Assembly (NCBI GenBank): GCA_026984515.1
Contig: JALSRZ010000171.1
Span: forward strand, 1-32,690
DNA length: 32,690 nt
Source of the DNA: Thiohalobacter sp.
GTDB lineage: Bacteria > Pseudomonadota > Gammaproteobacteria > DSM-19610
Reading direction: 5' to 3'
Position numbers and translations under genes: made by a program. The notes under the pieces are model-generated. The model was not told where the DNA came from. It ran no database searches and saw only the letters and a program-made list of their open reading frames with translations. Below are positions 17,694 to 25,763 of this stretch, piece after piece (within the stretch, counting starts at the first letter, position 1; each line of letters begins with the position of its first letter).

Positions 17694-17832
17694 CTTTAAC
17701 CCTTTGTATTTCAATTAAATGCGCTATGTCAGGCTGAAGCCCGGAATGGCCGTTCGTGCATTCAAGAATCCGCCTGAGACGGCGCTATAGGCGGTATGGA
17801 TTTCTGGCCTGCGTAGTATGGAGTAAGAATCA

Positions 17833-18603
17833 ATGGATCTCGCCACCCTCGTCGGACTGCTGGGTGCCTTCGGTATCATCTTTGTCGCTATGGTGATGGG
17901 CGGCAGTGTCCTGCTCTTTGTCAATGCGCCCTCGCTGCTGATCGTGGTGGTGGGCACCATCTTTGCCGTGCTGATCAAGTTCCCGATGGGGCATTTCCTG
18001 GGCGCGCTCAAGATTGCCATGAAGGCCTTCATCAATAAAGCGGAAGACCCCGTCAAGCTGATCGAGGAAGGTGTTCAGCTTGCCAATATCGCCCGCAAGG
18101 AGGGTGTGCTGGGACTGGAGGGGCAGGATATACAGAACGAATTCCTCAAGCGCGGTATCCAGCTGTGCGTGGACGGGCACGAACCTGAATTCGTGCGTTC
18201 CATGCTGGGCAAGGATATCAATCTTACCATCGAGCGCCATGAGCGCGGTCAGGCGATTTTCAAGTCCATGGGCGATACCGCACCGGCCATGGGGATGATC
18301 GGTACCCTGATCGGCCTGGTGCAGATGTTATCCGCCATGGATGACCCCAAGTCGATTGGACCTGCCATGGCCGTCGCGCTGTTGACAACGTTGTATGGCG
18401 CCGTTATCGCTACCGCCTTTGCCCTGCCTATCGCCGACAAGCTGGCCTTGCGCAGCAAGGAAGAACGCCTCAACAAGGCCCTGATCCTGGAAACCATCAG
18501 TTCCATCCAGGAAGGTCTGAACCCGCGTGTGATGGAAGAACTGCTCAAGACCTACCTGCCGGAAAGCAAGCGCGAAGCCGTAGGTGAGCAGGACGCGGCC
18601 TGA
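17833..18603 (+). CDS. pomA: Flagellar stator subunit MotA/PomA family
   Basis: Channel-forming stator subunit of the flagellar motor, 256 residues with four membrane helices. Two are near the N-terminus (MDLATLVGLLGAFGIIF and LLIVVVGTIFAVLI). Two follow the cytoplasmic torque loop, within AMGMIGTLIGLVQML and AMAVALLTTLYGAVIATAFA. The loop (about 65-150) carries charged stretches such as IERHERG that contact FliG in the family. The start and spacing resemble the sodium-type PomA and pseudomonad MotC more than E. coli MotA. The partner gene follows 36 bp later. GGAG lies upstream of the ATG. No convincing flagellar promoter was found. Confidence 0.93.
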   Translation: MDLATLVGLLGAFGIIFVAMVMGGSVLLFVNAPSLLIVVVGTIFAVLIKFPMGHFLGALKIAMKAFINKAEDPVKLIEEGVQLANIARKEGVLGLEGQDIQNEFLKRGIQLCVDGHEPEFVRSMLGKDINLTIERHERGQAIFKSMGDTAPAMGMIGTLIGLVQMLSAMDDPKSIGPAMAVALLTTLYGAVIATAFALPIADKLALRSKEERLNKALILETISSIQEGLNPRVMEELLKTYLPESKREAVGEQDAA

Positions 18604-18639
18604 CGGTTTTCCGGACAGCCAACGTGGATCCAGCCGGCC

Positions 18640-20058
18640 ATGTCTGACAGCACCCAAGCCGTAGTCATCGAAGAAGGCCTTCCCGCCTGGGTCATGACCT
18701 TTGCTGACCTGATGTCCCTGCTGATGTGCTTTTTCGTGTTGCTGTTGTCGTTTTCGGAAATGGATGTTTCCAAGTACAAGGAAATGGCGGGTTCCATGAA
18801 GAACGCGTTCGGTGTGCAGCGTGATATCAAGGTCAAGGAACCGCCCAAGGGGATCAATGTCATTGCGCGGGAATTCAGTCCGGGTCGTCCCGAACCTACC
18901 ATAATGAATGTCATCCGCCAGATGACGACCAATGACCTGCGGGTCAACCTGGATCTTGGCAAGGAGCGACGCCGGCCGGTTCCCACACCCAAAGCAGACC
19001 ACGAACCGGACCGTGAAAAGACCTTCAGGCCGGAGGAAAATGCGCTCAACAAGGCAGACCGGCAGGAGGGTCAGAAAGCCGGCCAGAAGGCGGACCAGAA
19101 AGCCGGCAAGGAGAGTGGCCAGCTGGCGCACCTGATGCCGGGCAAGCAACGCTCCCAGGCGGACGGCCTGACTGAGTCGCAGAAAAAGGAACTCGCAAAG
19201 GCCAAGGCGCTGGCGATAGCCCGGCTCGAGGAAAAGCTGAAAGCCGAACAGCAGCTGGCCGGGCCTGGTGCACAGAAGAAGCCGGGTGTGAACGTCGATC
19301 GCAAGGACCTCGAAAAACTGATCGAGGCCGAAGCAGCTGCAAGGAAGCGGAAGAAACTGGAGCAGAGCGCCAGACTGATCAGTGAGGCGCTGGGCCGGGA
19401 GATCAAAAACGGTTCCATCGATGTAGAGACCGCCGGCCAGAAAATCATCATTCGGGTGCGTGAAAAGGCATCATTCGGCTCCGGACGTGCGGAACTGAAA
19501 GACGCGTTCCGGCCCATACTGGCCAGGGTGGCGAAAATTCTCAAGGGGTCGGAAGGCAAGATCATCATTGCCGGGCACACGGATAATATACCGATTTACA
19601 CCAAACGCTTCCGTTCCAACTGGGAGCTGTCATCGGCACGCGCCGTGTCGGTCGCGCACGAAATGATGCTGGCCTCCAGCATCCCCTCCAACCGGTTCCT
19701 GATCCAGGGTTTTGCCGATACCGCGCCGGTGGCAAAAAACGATACGGCGGCCAACCGGGCGAAAAACCGCCGCGTGGAAATCATCCTGCAGCAGGGTGAT
19801 GACAGGGAATCGAGCGCTAAGTCGATCAGTGGTAAAAAGACCGGGGCCGGCTTGCCAGGCAAGCCCGCCGCACGGCAAACTGCCCCCGGGACGGTGGCTG
19901 GCAGTTCCGCAGCCTCCGCCAGGCGGGTAAAACAGCCCGTGGCAAAAGCGGTGGGCATCAAGGCCGGCAACACCCGTGTCCGCAGCAAAAAGTCACCGGC
20001 AGGGTCCGCGAACAAAGCGAAGCCGGTGCTGGGCATCAAGGCCGGCGGTACCAGGTAG
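18640..20058 (+). CDS. pomB: Flagellar stator subunit MotB/PomB family, unusually long
   Basis: The stator subunit anchored to peptidoglycan, 472 residues, where PomB/MotB are usually about 300-320. One transmembrane helix (17-39) holds the ion-binding Asp23 in TFADLMSLLMCFFVLLLSFS. The plug and following region (GSMKNAFGVQ, PPKGINVIAREFSPGRPEPT) are strikingly PomB-like, which points to sodium coupling. An expanded Lys/Gln/Ala-rich linker lies at about 110-255. The OmpA-type peptidoglycan-binding domain is at about 262-385 (AGHTDNIPI, NWELSSARAVSVA, NRAKNRRVEI). A basic, low-complexity tail of about 87 residues follows and contains two copies of GIKAG(N/G)TR. Ribosome binding is weak, so coupling to pomA translation is possible. 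Confidence 0.9.
   Translation: MSDSTQAVVIEEGLPAWVMTFADLMSLLMCFFVLLLSFSEMDVSKYKEMAGSMKNAFGVQRDIKVKEPPKGINVIAREFSPGRPEPTIMNVIRQMTTNDLRVNLDLGKERRRPVPTPKADHEPDREKTFRPEENALNKADRQEGQKAGQKADQKAGKESGQLAHLMPGKQRSQADGLTESQKKELAKAKALAIARLEEKLKAEQQLAGPGAQKKPGVNVDRKDLEKLIEAEAAARKRKKLEQSARLISEALGREIKNGSIDVETAGQKIIIRVREKASFGSGRAELKDAFRPILARVAKILKGSEGKIIIAGHTDNIPIYTKRFRSNWELSSARAVSVAHEMMLASSIPSNRFLIQGFADTAPVAKNDTAANRAKNRRVEIILQQGDDRESSAKSISGKKTGAGLPGKPAARQTAPGTVAGSSAASARRVKQPVAKAVGIKAGNTRVRSKKSPAGSANKAKPVLGIKAGGTR
19953..20046 (+). repeat. Direct repeat encoding GIKAGxTR in the PomB tail
   Basis: A 16-base direct repeat, GGGCATCAAGGCCGGC, occurs at 19953-19968 and 20031-20046. The copies are 78 bp apart, so they stay in the same frame and encode the repeated GIKAG motif at the C-terminus of PomB. 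Confidence 0.8.
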
Positions 20059-20071
20059 TTCAGGGGGCTTC

Positions 20072-20671
20072 ATGAGCGACGAACGCAGGGAATATTTTCG
20101 CATCGAGGATGAGATCGCCCTCGACTACCGGCTCATCGACCGGGATGAGGCCGGCCGGCTGCAGGAAAAAATACAGTCACGGGTAGTGGATCGTTTCACC
20201 GCGGCATCCAGCTTTGCAGCCACCACCCGGCAGATGACGCACGTGATGCACAAGGTGCAAAGCGATTCCCCGGAACTGGCGCGCTGCCTGCAAATGCTCG
20301 ATCAGAAGCTGAACATGATCGCACAGCTGTTCGTGAGCGAGGAAATGGGCCTCAATGAACAGCCGAGCCGCGAGGTCAACCTGAGCGCCGGCGGAGTTGC
20401 CTTCCGCGCCCGGCACGAAATCGACGTGGACAGCCTGCTGGAACTGCGGATGGTCCTGTTCCCGTCGCTGGTCGGCATACTGACCGTGAGCCGTGTCATC
20501 CACTGTGAACGCATCAACGACGATAACCGGCACTTCCCCTGGCAGATTGCCGTGGTCTATGAGCACCTGCGCGAGTCCGACCGCGAACACCTGGTGCGTC
20601 ATATCATGGCAAAGGAAACGCAGCAGCTGCGCGAAGAGCGTACCGGAAAGAACCAGCCCGCCCCCCTGTAG
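20072..20671 (+). CDS. PilZ-domain c-di-GMP-binding protein with helical insert
   Basis: 199 residues. The two c-di-GMP motifs of PilZ are visible: RxxxR at the very N-terminus (RREYFR, Arg6 and Arg10) and NxSxxG (NLSAGG, 103-108). They are separated by about 90 residues instead of the usual 20-35. The insert (about 25-100) looks helical and rich in Gln, Glu and Met. This recalls Xanthomonas PilZ proteins that tetramerise through long inserted helices. The gene follows pomB by 13 bp with AGGGGG before the ATG, so a role in c-di-GMP control of the stator or motility is a reasonable inference. Its stop lies in a GTAG that opens a REP-like sequence. Confidence 0.85.
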   Translation: MSDERREYFRIEDEIALDYRLIDRDEAGRLQEKIQSRVVDRFTAASSFAATTRQMTHVMHKVQSDSPELARCLQMLDQKLNMIAQLFVSEEMGLNEQPSREVNLSAGGVAFRARHEIDVDSLLELRMVLFPSLVGILTVSRVIHCERINDDNRHFPWQIAVVYEHLRESDREHLVRHIMAKETQQLREERTGKNQPAPL

Positions 20672-20736
20672 GAGCACCGTCCTCCGGCGCGGATGCCGCA
20701 GCCTGTTTTCGCGGTCAGGAGGCCGCTCCCGCGGGG
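20668..20736. repeat. BIME-like pair of REP-type sequences
   Basis: A GTAGGAGC head at 20668-20675, followed by a GC-rich stem and GCGCGGATGCC, resembles gammaproteobacterial REP sequences. An inverted partner ends at 20736; read on the minus strand it is GGGAGCGGCCTCCTGACCGC. The head begins inside the stop codon of the PilZ gene. The two halves share GGAGC and CGCG features only loosely, so the REP label is tentative. Confidence 0.45.
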
Positions 20737-20794
20737 TTAACCACGTGACTGAAACATAAGCGGCAGGTATGTTTTGAGCCGGGTCGGGCAAGCC

Positions 20795-20909
20795 GGACAT
20801 GGAACCGGTATCACCCGGTCAGGACACGCAGAACCTGCCATCCCTGGCCGCTCGACTGCCGCATCCCTGCGGCAGACGGTCTTGACCGGGTGATACCGGT
20901 TCCATGTCC
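20795..20909. repeat. 115-bp long-stem palindromic element
   Basis: Perfect 27-bp arms occupy 20795-20821 and 20883-20909; the left begins GGACATGGAACC and the right ends GGTTCCATGTCC. Between them lies a hairpin CTGCCGCA-TCCC-TGCGGCAG (20856-20875). No second copy exists in the window. It has no ORF and no T-run. It sits between the BIME-like pair and the second 178-bp element in the same convergent junction. Confidence 0.85.
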
Positions 20910-20969
20910 TCACCTGCGGGCTAGCTCCAAAGTTAACGGGACAGCAGTGACTTTCGGTAATAGCCCTTA

Positions 20970-21147
20970 GCCCGGATTTCTCACCGACTTCCTGCTGCGG
21001 CGGCGTCATGCCGCGCGCTAAGCGGCGTTCACTCGGTCGGGCTGCTCGACATAGTGTCGACTATGCCTGCGCGGCCCTCGGTCGCGAACGCCGCTTATCA
21101 CACGACCTGCCACCGCCTCGTTACGGACCCCGGTGAGAAATGCGGGC
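20970..21147. repeat. 178-bp nested palindromic element, copy 2
   Basis: Same length, orientation and internal structure as 8391-8568, with about eight substitutions by hand alignment. The inner hairpin stem TCGACA/TGTCGA is kept while its loop changes from TCG to TAG. In one arm an A-to-G change keeps pairing as G-U. The trinucleotide TTA flanks both ends (20967-20969 and 21148-21150). The right-hand TTA is the stop codon of the minus-strand ABC transporter. Together with 20672-20969 it makes up a 476-bp gene-free stretch filled almost entirely by palindromes. Confidence 0.85.
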
Positions 21148-22941
21148 TTAGCTGACCGCCTGTTCCTGTTCTTCCTGCTGTTGCAGCTCCCACAGCCGGG
21201 CATATAAGCCATCCTGCCCCAGCAGTTCCTGGTGACTGCCCCGTTCCACGATACGCCCGTCTTCCATGACCAGGATGGTGTCGGCATCGATGATGGTGGA
21301 CAGGCGGTGCGCAATGGCCAGCGTGGTGTGGTTTTCCGCCGCCGTGCGCAGGCTGTCCAGGATAGCCTGCTCGGAATGGCTGTCGAGGCTCGAGGTGGCT
21401 TCGTCGAAGACCAGGATTTTCGGGTTCTTGAGAATTGCCCGCGCAATGGCGACGCGTTGTTTTTCTCCCCCGGACAGTTTCAGGCCGCGTTCCCCGACCA
21501 CAGTATCGTAACCTTTGGGCAGCCTGAGGATAAATTCATGGATGTTGGCGAGGCGGGCGGCCTGTTCGATTTCATCCTGCCCTGCGCCGGGACGGGCATA
21601 ACCGATGTTGTACTTCAGCGTATCGTTGAACAGCACGGTGTCCTGCGGAACGATGCCGATGGCCGCGCGCAGGCTGTGCTGGGTCACCGCACGCACGTCC
21701 TGGCCGTTGATCAGGATGCGGCCCGAGTCCACGTCATAAAAACGGAACAGCAGGCGTGCCAGTGTGGATTTGCCGGCCCCGCTGGGACCGACCACGGCGA
21801 CCTTTTTGCCGGCGGGAATGACAAAGCTAACATCGTGCAGGATCGGTCGTTCCGGGTCATAGGCGAAGCGAACCCGGTCAAAGCGGACCTCGCCGGCGCC
21901 GACGTCGAGTTCGATGGCGTCTTCACGGTCCTCGATCTCCGGCCGGCGTTCCAGCACGTCGAACATCAACTGCATATCAGTCAATGCGTGTTTCAGCTGG
22001 CTGTACACGATGCCGAGAAAATTGAGCGGGATAAACAGCTGCAGCAGGAAGGCGTTGATCAGTACCAGGTCACCCAGCGTCAGGCTGCCGGCGACCACAC
22101 CGTCGGCCGCCAGTACCATGATGGAGGTGACCCCGACCGCAATGATGGCCGCCTGGCCGACGTTCAGCGCAGACAGGGATGTCTGGCTTTTGACCGCAGC
22201 GTCTTCCCATTCCGCCAGGGAGGCGTTGTAGCGTGCCAGTTCGTGCTGTTCGTTACCGAAATACTTGACGGTTTCATAGTTGATCAGGCTGTCGATGGCC
22301 TGGGTATTGGCCAGTGAATCCGCGGCATTCATCCTGATGCGGTATTTCATGCGCCACTCGGTGATCTTGAAGGTGGCGAAGATATACACCGCCACCGAGG
22401 CGAAGGTGATGAGCGCAAACCACACGCTGTAGCGGTCGAGCAGGATCCCGGCGATCAGGGCTACTTCTACAATGATCGGCAGTATGCTGAACACCATGTA
22501 GTTCAGCAGCGAGCTGACACTGCGCGTACCGCGCTCGATATCGCGGGAAATGCCGCCGGTGCGGCGTTCGAGGTGGTAACGCAGCGACAGGCGGTGCAGG
22601 TGTTCGAGCACCCGGATCGAGACCTTGCGCATGGCGCCGTGCCGCACCCGTGCAAAAATCGAATCGCGCAGTTCGTTGAACAGCGAGCTGGCCAGGCGCA
22701 GTGCGCCGTAGCCGAGCAGCAGGGCCAGCGGCAGCACCAGCACCCCGTTGTCCTTGTCCAGGGCGTCGACAATGTCTTTCAGTACCAGCGGGATGCCGAC
22801 GTTGGCCACCTTGGCCAGGATCAGGAAACCCAGTGCCAGCAGCACCCGCCCGCGGTAGGCCCACAGGAAAGGCACCAGGGATTTCAGGGTTTTTAGGTCA
22901 GTGGCGCCCTTTTCAGGCAATTCGGTCTGGCGTACGTGCAT
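21148..22941 (-). CDS. Atm1/HMT1-type ABC exporter (fused permease-ATPase)
   Basis: Inner-membrane ABC half-transporter of 597 residues that should act as a homodimer. Six membrane helices (about 32-320) carry the ATM1-family signature [11 protein letters not shown] (221-231). The ATPase has Walker A GPSGAGKS (385-392), Q-loop [10 protein letters not shown], signature LSGGE (489-493), Walker B ILVFDE (509-514) and the H-loop in AIAHRLSTI. Atm1 and bacterial relatives export glutathione-bound sulfur or heavy-metal conjugates; the substrate here is unproven. The ATG at 22939-22941 is chosen; the frame is open to 23031 and neither start has a clear ribosome site. It is divergent from fmdB. Its stop codon abuts the second 178-bp element. 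Confidence 0.9.
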   Translation of the reverse strand: MHVRQTELPEKGATDLKTLKSLVPFLWAYRGRVLLALGFLILAKVANVGIPLVLKDIVDALDKDNGVLVLPLALLLGYGALRLASSLFNELRDSIFARVRHGAMRKVSIRVLEHLHRLSLRYHLERRTGGISRDIERGTRSVSSLLNYMVFSILPIIVEVALIAGILLDRYSVWFALITFASVAVYIFATFKITEWRMKYRIRMNAADSLANTQAIDSLINYETVKYFGNEQHELARYNASLAEWEDAAVKSQTSLSALNVGQAAIIAVGVTSIMVLAADGVVAGSLTLGDLVLINAFLLQLFIPLNFLGIVYSQLKHALTDMQLMFDVLERRPEIEDREDAIELDVGAGEVRFDRVRFAYDPERPILHDVSFVIPAGKKVAVVGPSGAGKSTLARLLFRFYDVDSGRILINGQDVRAVTQHSLRAAIGIVPQDTVLFNDTLKYNIGYARPGAGQDEIEQAARLANIHEFILRLPKGYDTVVGERGLKLSGGEKQRVAIARAILKNPKILVFDEATSSLDSHSEQAILDSLRTAAENHTTLAIAHRLSTIIDADTILVMEDGRIVERGSHQELLGQDGLYARLWELQQQEEQEQAVS

Positions 22942-23014
22942 GGGGTGATTGTAGCGCGCCACACGGCGAACCTCTCTCCCCCTTGCGGGAGGGTCGGCCT
23001 GCGGGGCTGAAATA

Positions 23015-23043
23015 TCGGCAAAGCCGGGCATGGCTGCTATAAT
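23015..23043 (+). promoter_or_regulatory. Sigma-70 promoter for fmdB-aspS
   Basis: A perfect -10 box TATAAT (23038-23043) lies 17 bp after TCGGCA (23015-23020, four of six matches). Transcription would begin near 23050, about 30 nt before fmdB. Confidence 0.65.
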
Positions 23044-23078
23044 CGCGCGCTTTGTACTACTTGCCGGATGCCTGAACC

Positions 23079-23363
23079 ATGCCGATCTACGAGTACCGAT
23101 GTGCCGAATGCGGGCACGAGCTGGAAAAGCTGCAAAAAATCAGCGATGCGCCGCTCACCGAGTGCCCGGCCTGCGGTAAACCCGCGCTACAGAAACTGGT
23201 CTCCGCTGCCGGATTCCGTCTTAAGGGCGGCGGCTGGTACGAAACCGATTTCAAGAGCGGGAAAAAGAAGAATATCGCCAAGGCGGATTCAAAAAGCAAG
23301 ACCGATACCGGCAGCAAGCCGGCTTCCAAACCCTCGTCAACGAGTGGTAAAAAGACCGGCTAG
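23079..23363 (+). CDS. FmdB-family zinc-ribbon protein
   Basis: 94 residues. The N-terminal half is a zinc ribbon of the FmdB/regulatory type: MPIYEYRC with Cys8 and Cys11, then Cys29 and Cys32 (ECPACGKP). The C-terminal half from about 55 is Lys/Ser-rich and probably disordered ([19 protein letters not shown]). The molecular role of these proteins is unknown; the name comes from a putative regulator of amide metabolism. The gene is often found upstream of aspS in gammaproteobacteria, as here, with 40 bp between them. Confidence 0.9.
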   Translation: MPIYEYRCAECGHELEKLQKISDAPLTECPACGKPALQKLVSAAGFRLKGGGWYETDFKSGKKKNIAKADSKSKTDTGSKPASKPSSTSGKKTG

Positions 23364-23403
23364 CCCGTTCCTGCCGCTCCTGCCCGGAGTTACCTGAATA
23401 CCC

Positions 23404-25191
23404 ATGCGTACACACTATTGCGGTGAACTGAACACCAGCCAGCTCGACCAGGAGGTTACCCTGGTGGGCTGGGCGCACCGTCGCCGTGACCACGGCGGCG
23501 TCATCTTTATCGACCTGCGCGACCGGGAAGGGCGCGTGCAGGTGGTGTTCGATCCCGATACCGAGGCTACCTTCGCCACCGCAGAGCGGGTGCGCAGCGA
23601 GTTTGTGCTGCAGGTCACGGGCCGGGTTCGTCACCGCCCGGAAGGCACCACCAACCCGGACCTGTCGACCGGGGAAATCGAGGTGCTGGGTAAGGAGCTT
23701 GTGATTCTTAACAGCGCCGAGACACCACCGTTCCACCTCGACGACGACAGCGTATCGGAAGAACACCGCCTGCGTTACCGCTACATCGACCTGCGTCGCC
23801 CGGAAATGCTGGAACGCATACGCCTGCGCGCACGCATTACCCGCGAGTTGCGGGCCTACCTCGATGAGCAGGGTTTCCTGGATATCGAAACGCCGATATT
23901 GACCCGCGCCACGCCGGAAGGCGCGCGCGATTACCTGGTGCCCAGCCGCACGCATCCCGGCGAGTTCTTTGCCCTGCCGCAGTCACCGCAACTGTTCAAG
24001 CAGTTGCTGATGATGTCCGGTATGGATCGCTACTACCAGATGGTGCGCTGTTTCCGCGACGAAGACCTGCGCGCCGACCGCCAGCCGGAATTTACCCAGC
24101 TGGATATCGAGACATCCTTCATGGATGAAGACGCCATCATGACGCTGACGGAGGAGATGATCCGCGGCCTGTTCGACAGGGTGCTGGGCGTCAGGCTGGA
24201 TGACCCGTTCCCGCGCATGACGTACCAGGAAGCGGTGCGCCGGTTTGGCTCTGATCGTCCTGACCTGCGGGTCAAACTGGAGCTGGTGGATGTCGGTGAC
24301 CTGATGCAGGGGGTCGACTTCAAGGTATTCGCCGGCCCGGCGGTGGACCCGAAGGGGCGCGTCGCGGCGCTGTGTCTGCCCGGCGGCTGTGAGCTTACTC
24401 GCAAGGAAATCGACGACTACACCAGGTTCGTCGGCATCTATGGTGCCCGGGGGCTGGCCTATATCAAGGTCAACGAAGTCAGCCAGGGGCGCGATGGCCT
24501 GCAGTCCCCCATCCTGAAGTTCCTGCCCGACGACGTGATTGAACAGATCATGCAACGCACCGGTGCCGCGGACGGTGACCTGGTGTTCTTCGGTGCCGAC
24601 AAGGCCAGCGTAGTGAACGAAGCGCTGGGCGCACTGCGCGTCAAGCTCGGTGAAGACCGCGGCCTGATGGAAGGCGAGTGGAAGCCGCTGTGGGTGGTCG
24701 ATTTTCCCATGTTTGAGTGGGACGACAACACCGGGCGCTGGAATTCACTGCACCACCCGTTTACCTCGCCGAAGGAAGAGCACCTGGCATTGCTCAAAAG
24801 CGATCCGGGCAACTGTCACTCGCGCGCTTACGACATGGTGCTCAACGGTACCGAGCTGGGCGGCGGTTCGATGCGTATCTATCGTGGCGACATACAGAAA
24901 CAGGTATTCGAACTGCTGGGTATCAGTGACGAGGAGGCCGAAGACAAGTTCGGTTTCCTGCTGAACGCGCTGAAGTACGGTTGCCCGCCGCACGGCGGCC
25001 TGGCCTTCGGCCTGGATCGCCTGGTGATGCTGATGACCGGCGCACAGTCGATCCGCGAAGTCATGGCTTTCCCCAAGACCCAGACGGCGAGCTGTCCGCT
25101 GACCAACGCGCCTTCTGAAGTGCCGGGCAGTCAGCTCGCGGAACTCAATATCCGCCTGCGCAAGGTGCCCGAGAAAAACCGGGATTCCTGA
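23404..25191 (+). CDS. aspS: Aspartyl-tRNA synthetase, probably non-discriminating (Asp/Asn)
   Basis: Class II synthetase that charges tRNA with Asp, 595 residues (bacterial type, with GAD insert at about 300-410). The N-terminal OB fold reads [18 protein letters not shown]. Class II motif 2 lies in [23 protein letters not shown] and motif 3 in [16 protein letters not shown]. His30 in RRRDHGG is the residue found in non-discriminating enzymes such as that of Pseudomonas aeruginosa, where E. coli has Leu. This suggests it also makes Asp-tRNA(Asn) for conversion by GatCAB. It lies in the order fmdB-aspS-nudB, followed at 3 nt by nudB. Confidence 0.96.
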   Translation: MRTHYCGELNTSQLDQEVTLVGWAHRRRDHGGVIFIDLRDREGRVQVVFDPDTEATFATAERVRSEFVLQVTGRVRHRPEGTTNPDLSTGEIEVLGKELVILNSAETPPFHLDDDSVSEEHRLRYRYIDLRRPEMLERIRLRARITRELRAYLDEQGFLDIETPILTRATPEGARDYLVPSRTHPGEFFALPQSPQLFKQLLMMSGMDRYYQMVRCFRDEDLRADRQPEFTQLDIETSFMDEDAIMTLTEEMIRGLFDRVLGVRLDDPFPRMTYQEAVRRFGSDRPDLRVKLELVDVGDLMQGVDFKVFAGPAVDPKGRVAALCLPGGCELTRKEIDDYTRFVGIYGARGLAYIKVNEVSQGRDGLQSPILKFLPDDVIEQIMQRTGAADGDLVFFGADKASVVNEALGALRVKLGEDRGLMEGEWKPLWVVDFPMFEWDDNTGRWNSLHHPFTSPKEEHLALLKSDPGNCHSRAYDMVLNGTELGGGSMRIYRGDIQKQVFELLGISDEEAEDKFGFLLNALKYGCPPHGGLAFGLDRLVMLMTGAQSIREVMAFPKTQTASCPLTNAPSEVPGSQLAELNIRLRKVPEKNRDS

Positions 25192-25193
25192 GT

Positions 25194-25634
25194 GTGGCGT
25201 ACAAGCGCCCGGAATCGGTGCTGGTCGTCATCTATACGGTGGGTGGTGAAGTATTGTTACTGGAGCGCCGCCAGCCGGCCGGTTACTGGCAATCGGTGAC
25301 CGGCAGCCTGGAGTGGGGCGAAGCGGCGCGGGATGCCGCCGTGCGGGAAGTCGCCGAGGAAACCGGGTTGCAGGTGCAGGACCAACTGGTGGATTGCGGC
25401 TACAGCAACCGTTTTAAAATCGTGCCCGCCTGGCGGGCACGCTATGCACCGGATAGCGACTGGAATACCGAGTACGTTTTCAGGGTTGAACTGGCTGTGA
25501 CAGCCCCCATTTGTATAGCGAGAGAAGAGCATGTACTGGCCGAGTGGGTCCCGGTGCAACAGGCTGTCGAGCGGGTGAGTTCCCGCACCAATCGCGAGGC
25601 AATCGAGCGTTATGTGCGTACCCCGATCGTTTAG
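25194..25634 (+). CDS. nudB: Dihydroneopterin triphosphate diphosphatase (Nudix)
   Basis: Nudix hydrolase of 146 residues for an early step of folate synthesis. The Nudix box GSLEWGEAARDAAVREVAEETGL matches Gx5Ex7REUXEExGU. The N-terminus AYKRPESVLVVIY and the residues YWQSVTGSLE are typical of NudB. The start is GTG at 25194, just after the aspS stop, so it is probably cotranscribed and coupled. The aspS-nudB-yebC-ruvC order is that of E. coli, but nadA and a small reverse gene have come between nudB and yebC. Substrate is inferred from position and family. Confidence 0.9.
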   Translation: MAYKRPESVLVVIYTVGGEVLLLERRQPAGYWQSVTGSLEWGEAARDAAVREVAEETGLQVQDQLVDCGYSNRFKIVPAWRARYAPDSDWNTEYVFRVELAVTAPICIAREEHVLAEWVPVQQAVERVSSRTNREAIERYVRTPIV

Positions 25635-25669
25635 ACTGAACGGGTGAGCACAGGTATATTTTCCATCCG

Positions 25670-25694
25670 TCATTCCGGCCTGCGCCGGAATCCA
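25670..25694. repeat. Single CCGGC-hairpin repeat unit
   Basis: TCATTCCGGC-CTGC-GCCGGAATCCA (split here by its loop) is the most symmetrical copy of the repeat family found as an inverted pair at 13230-13297. It shares a 17-base identical core, ATTCCGGCCTGCGCCGG, with the right-hand unit at 13273-13297. Confidence 0.7.
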
Positions 25695-25715
25695 CGCGGG
25701 TCGAAGTACCGGTTT

Positions 25716-25734
25716 CCGGTCTTACCGGCTTTTT
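25716..25734 (+). terminator. Intrinsic terminator after nudB
   Basis: Hairpin CCGGT-CTT-ACCGG followed by C and five Ts, about 80 nt after the nudB stop and 30 nt before nadA. It could end the fmdB-aspS-nudB transcript. The stem is only 5 bp. Confidence 0.55.
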
Positions 25735-25763
25735 CCTGCAGGACAGGCAAGGAGTAACCGCAC

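Noticed and set aside
17761-17790. Possible flagellar sigma-28 promoter upstream of pomA (TTCAAG, spacer, GCGCTATA)
   Set aside because: The -10 part matches GCCGATAA in only about half its positions, so it cannot be supported.
21232-22317. 361-codon plus-strand frame opposite the ABC exporter
   Set aside because: Composition is that of an antisense frame of the ATPase and permease; no domain can be read from it.
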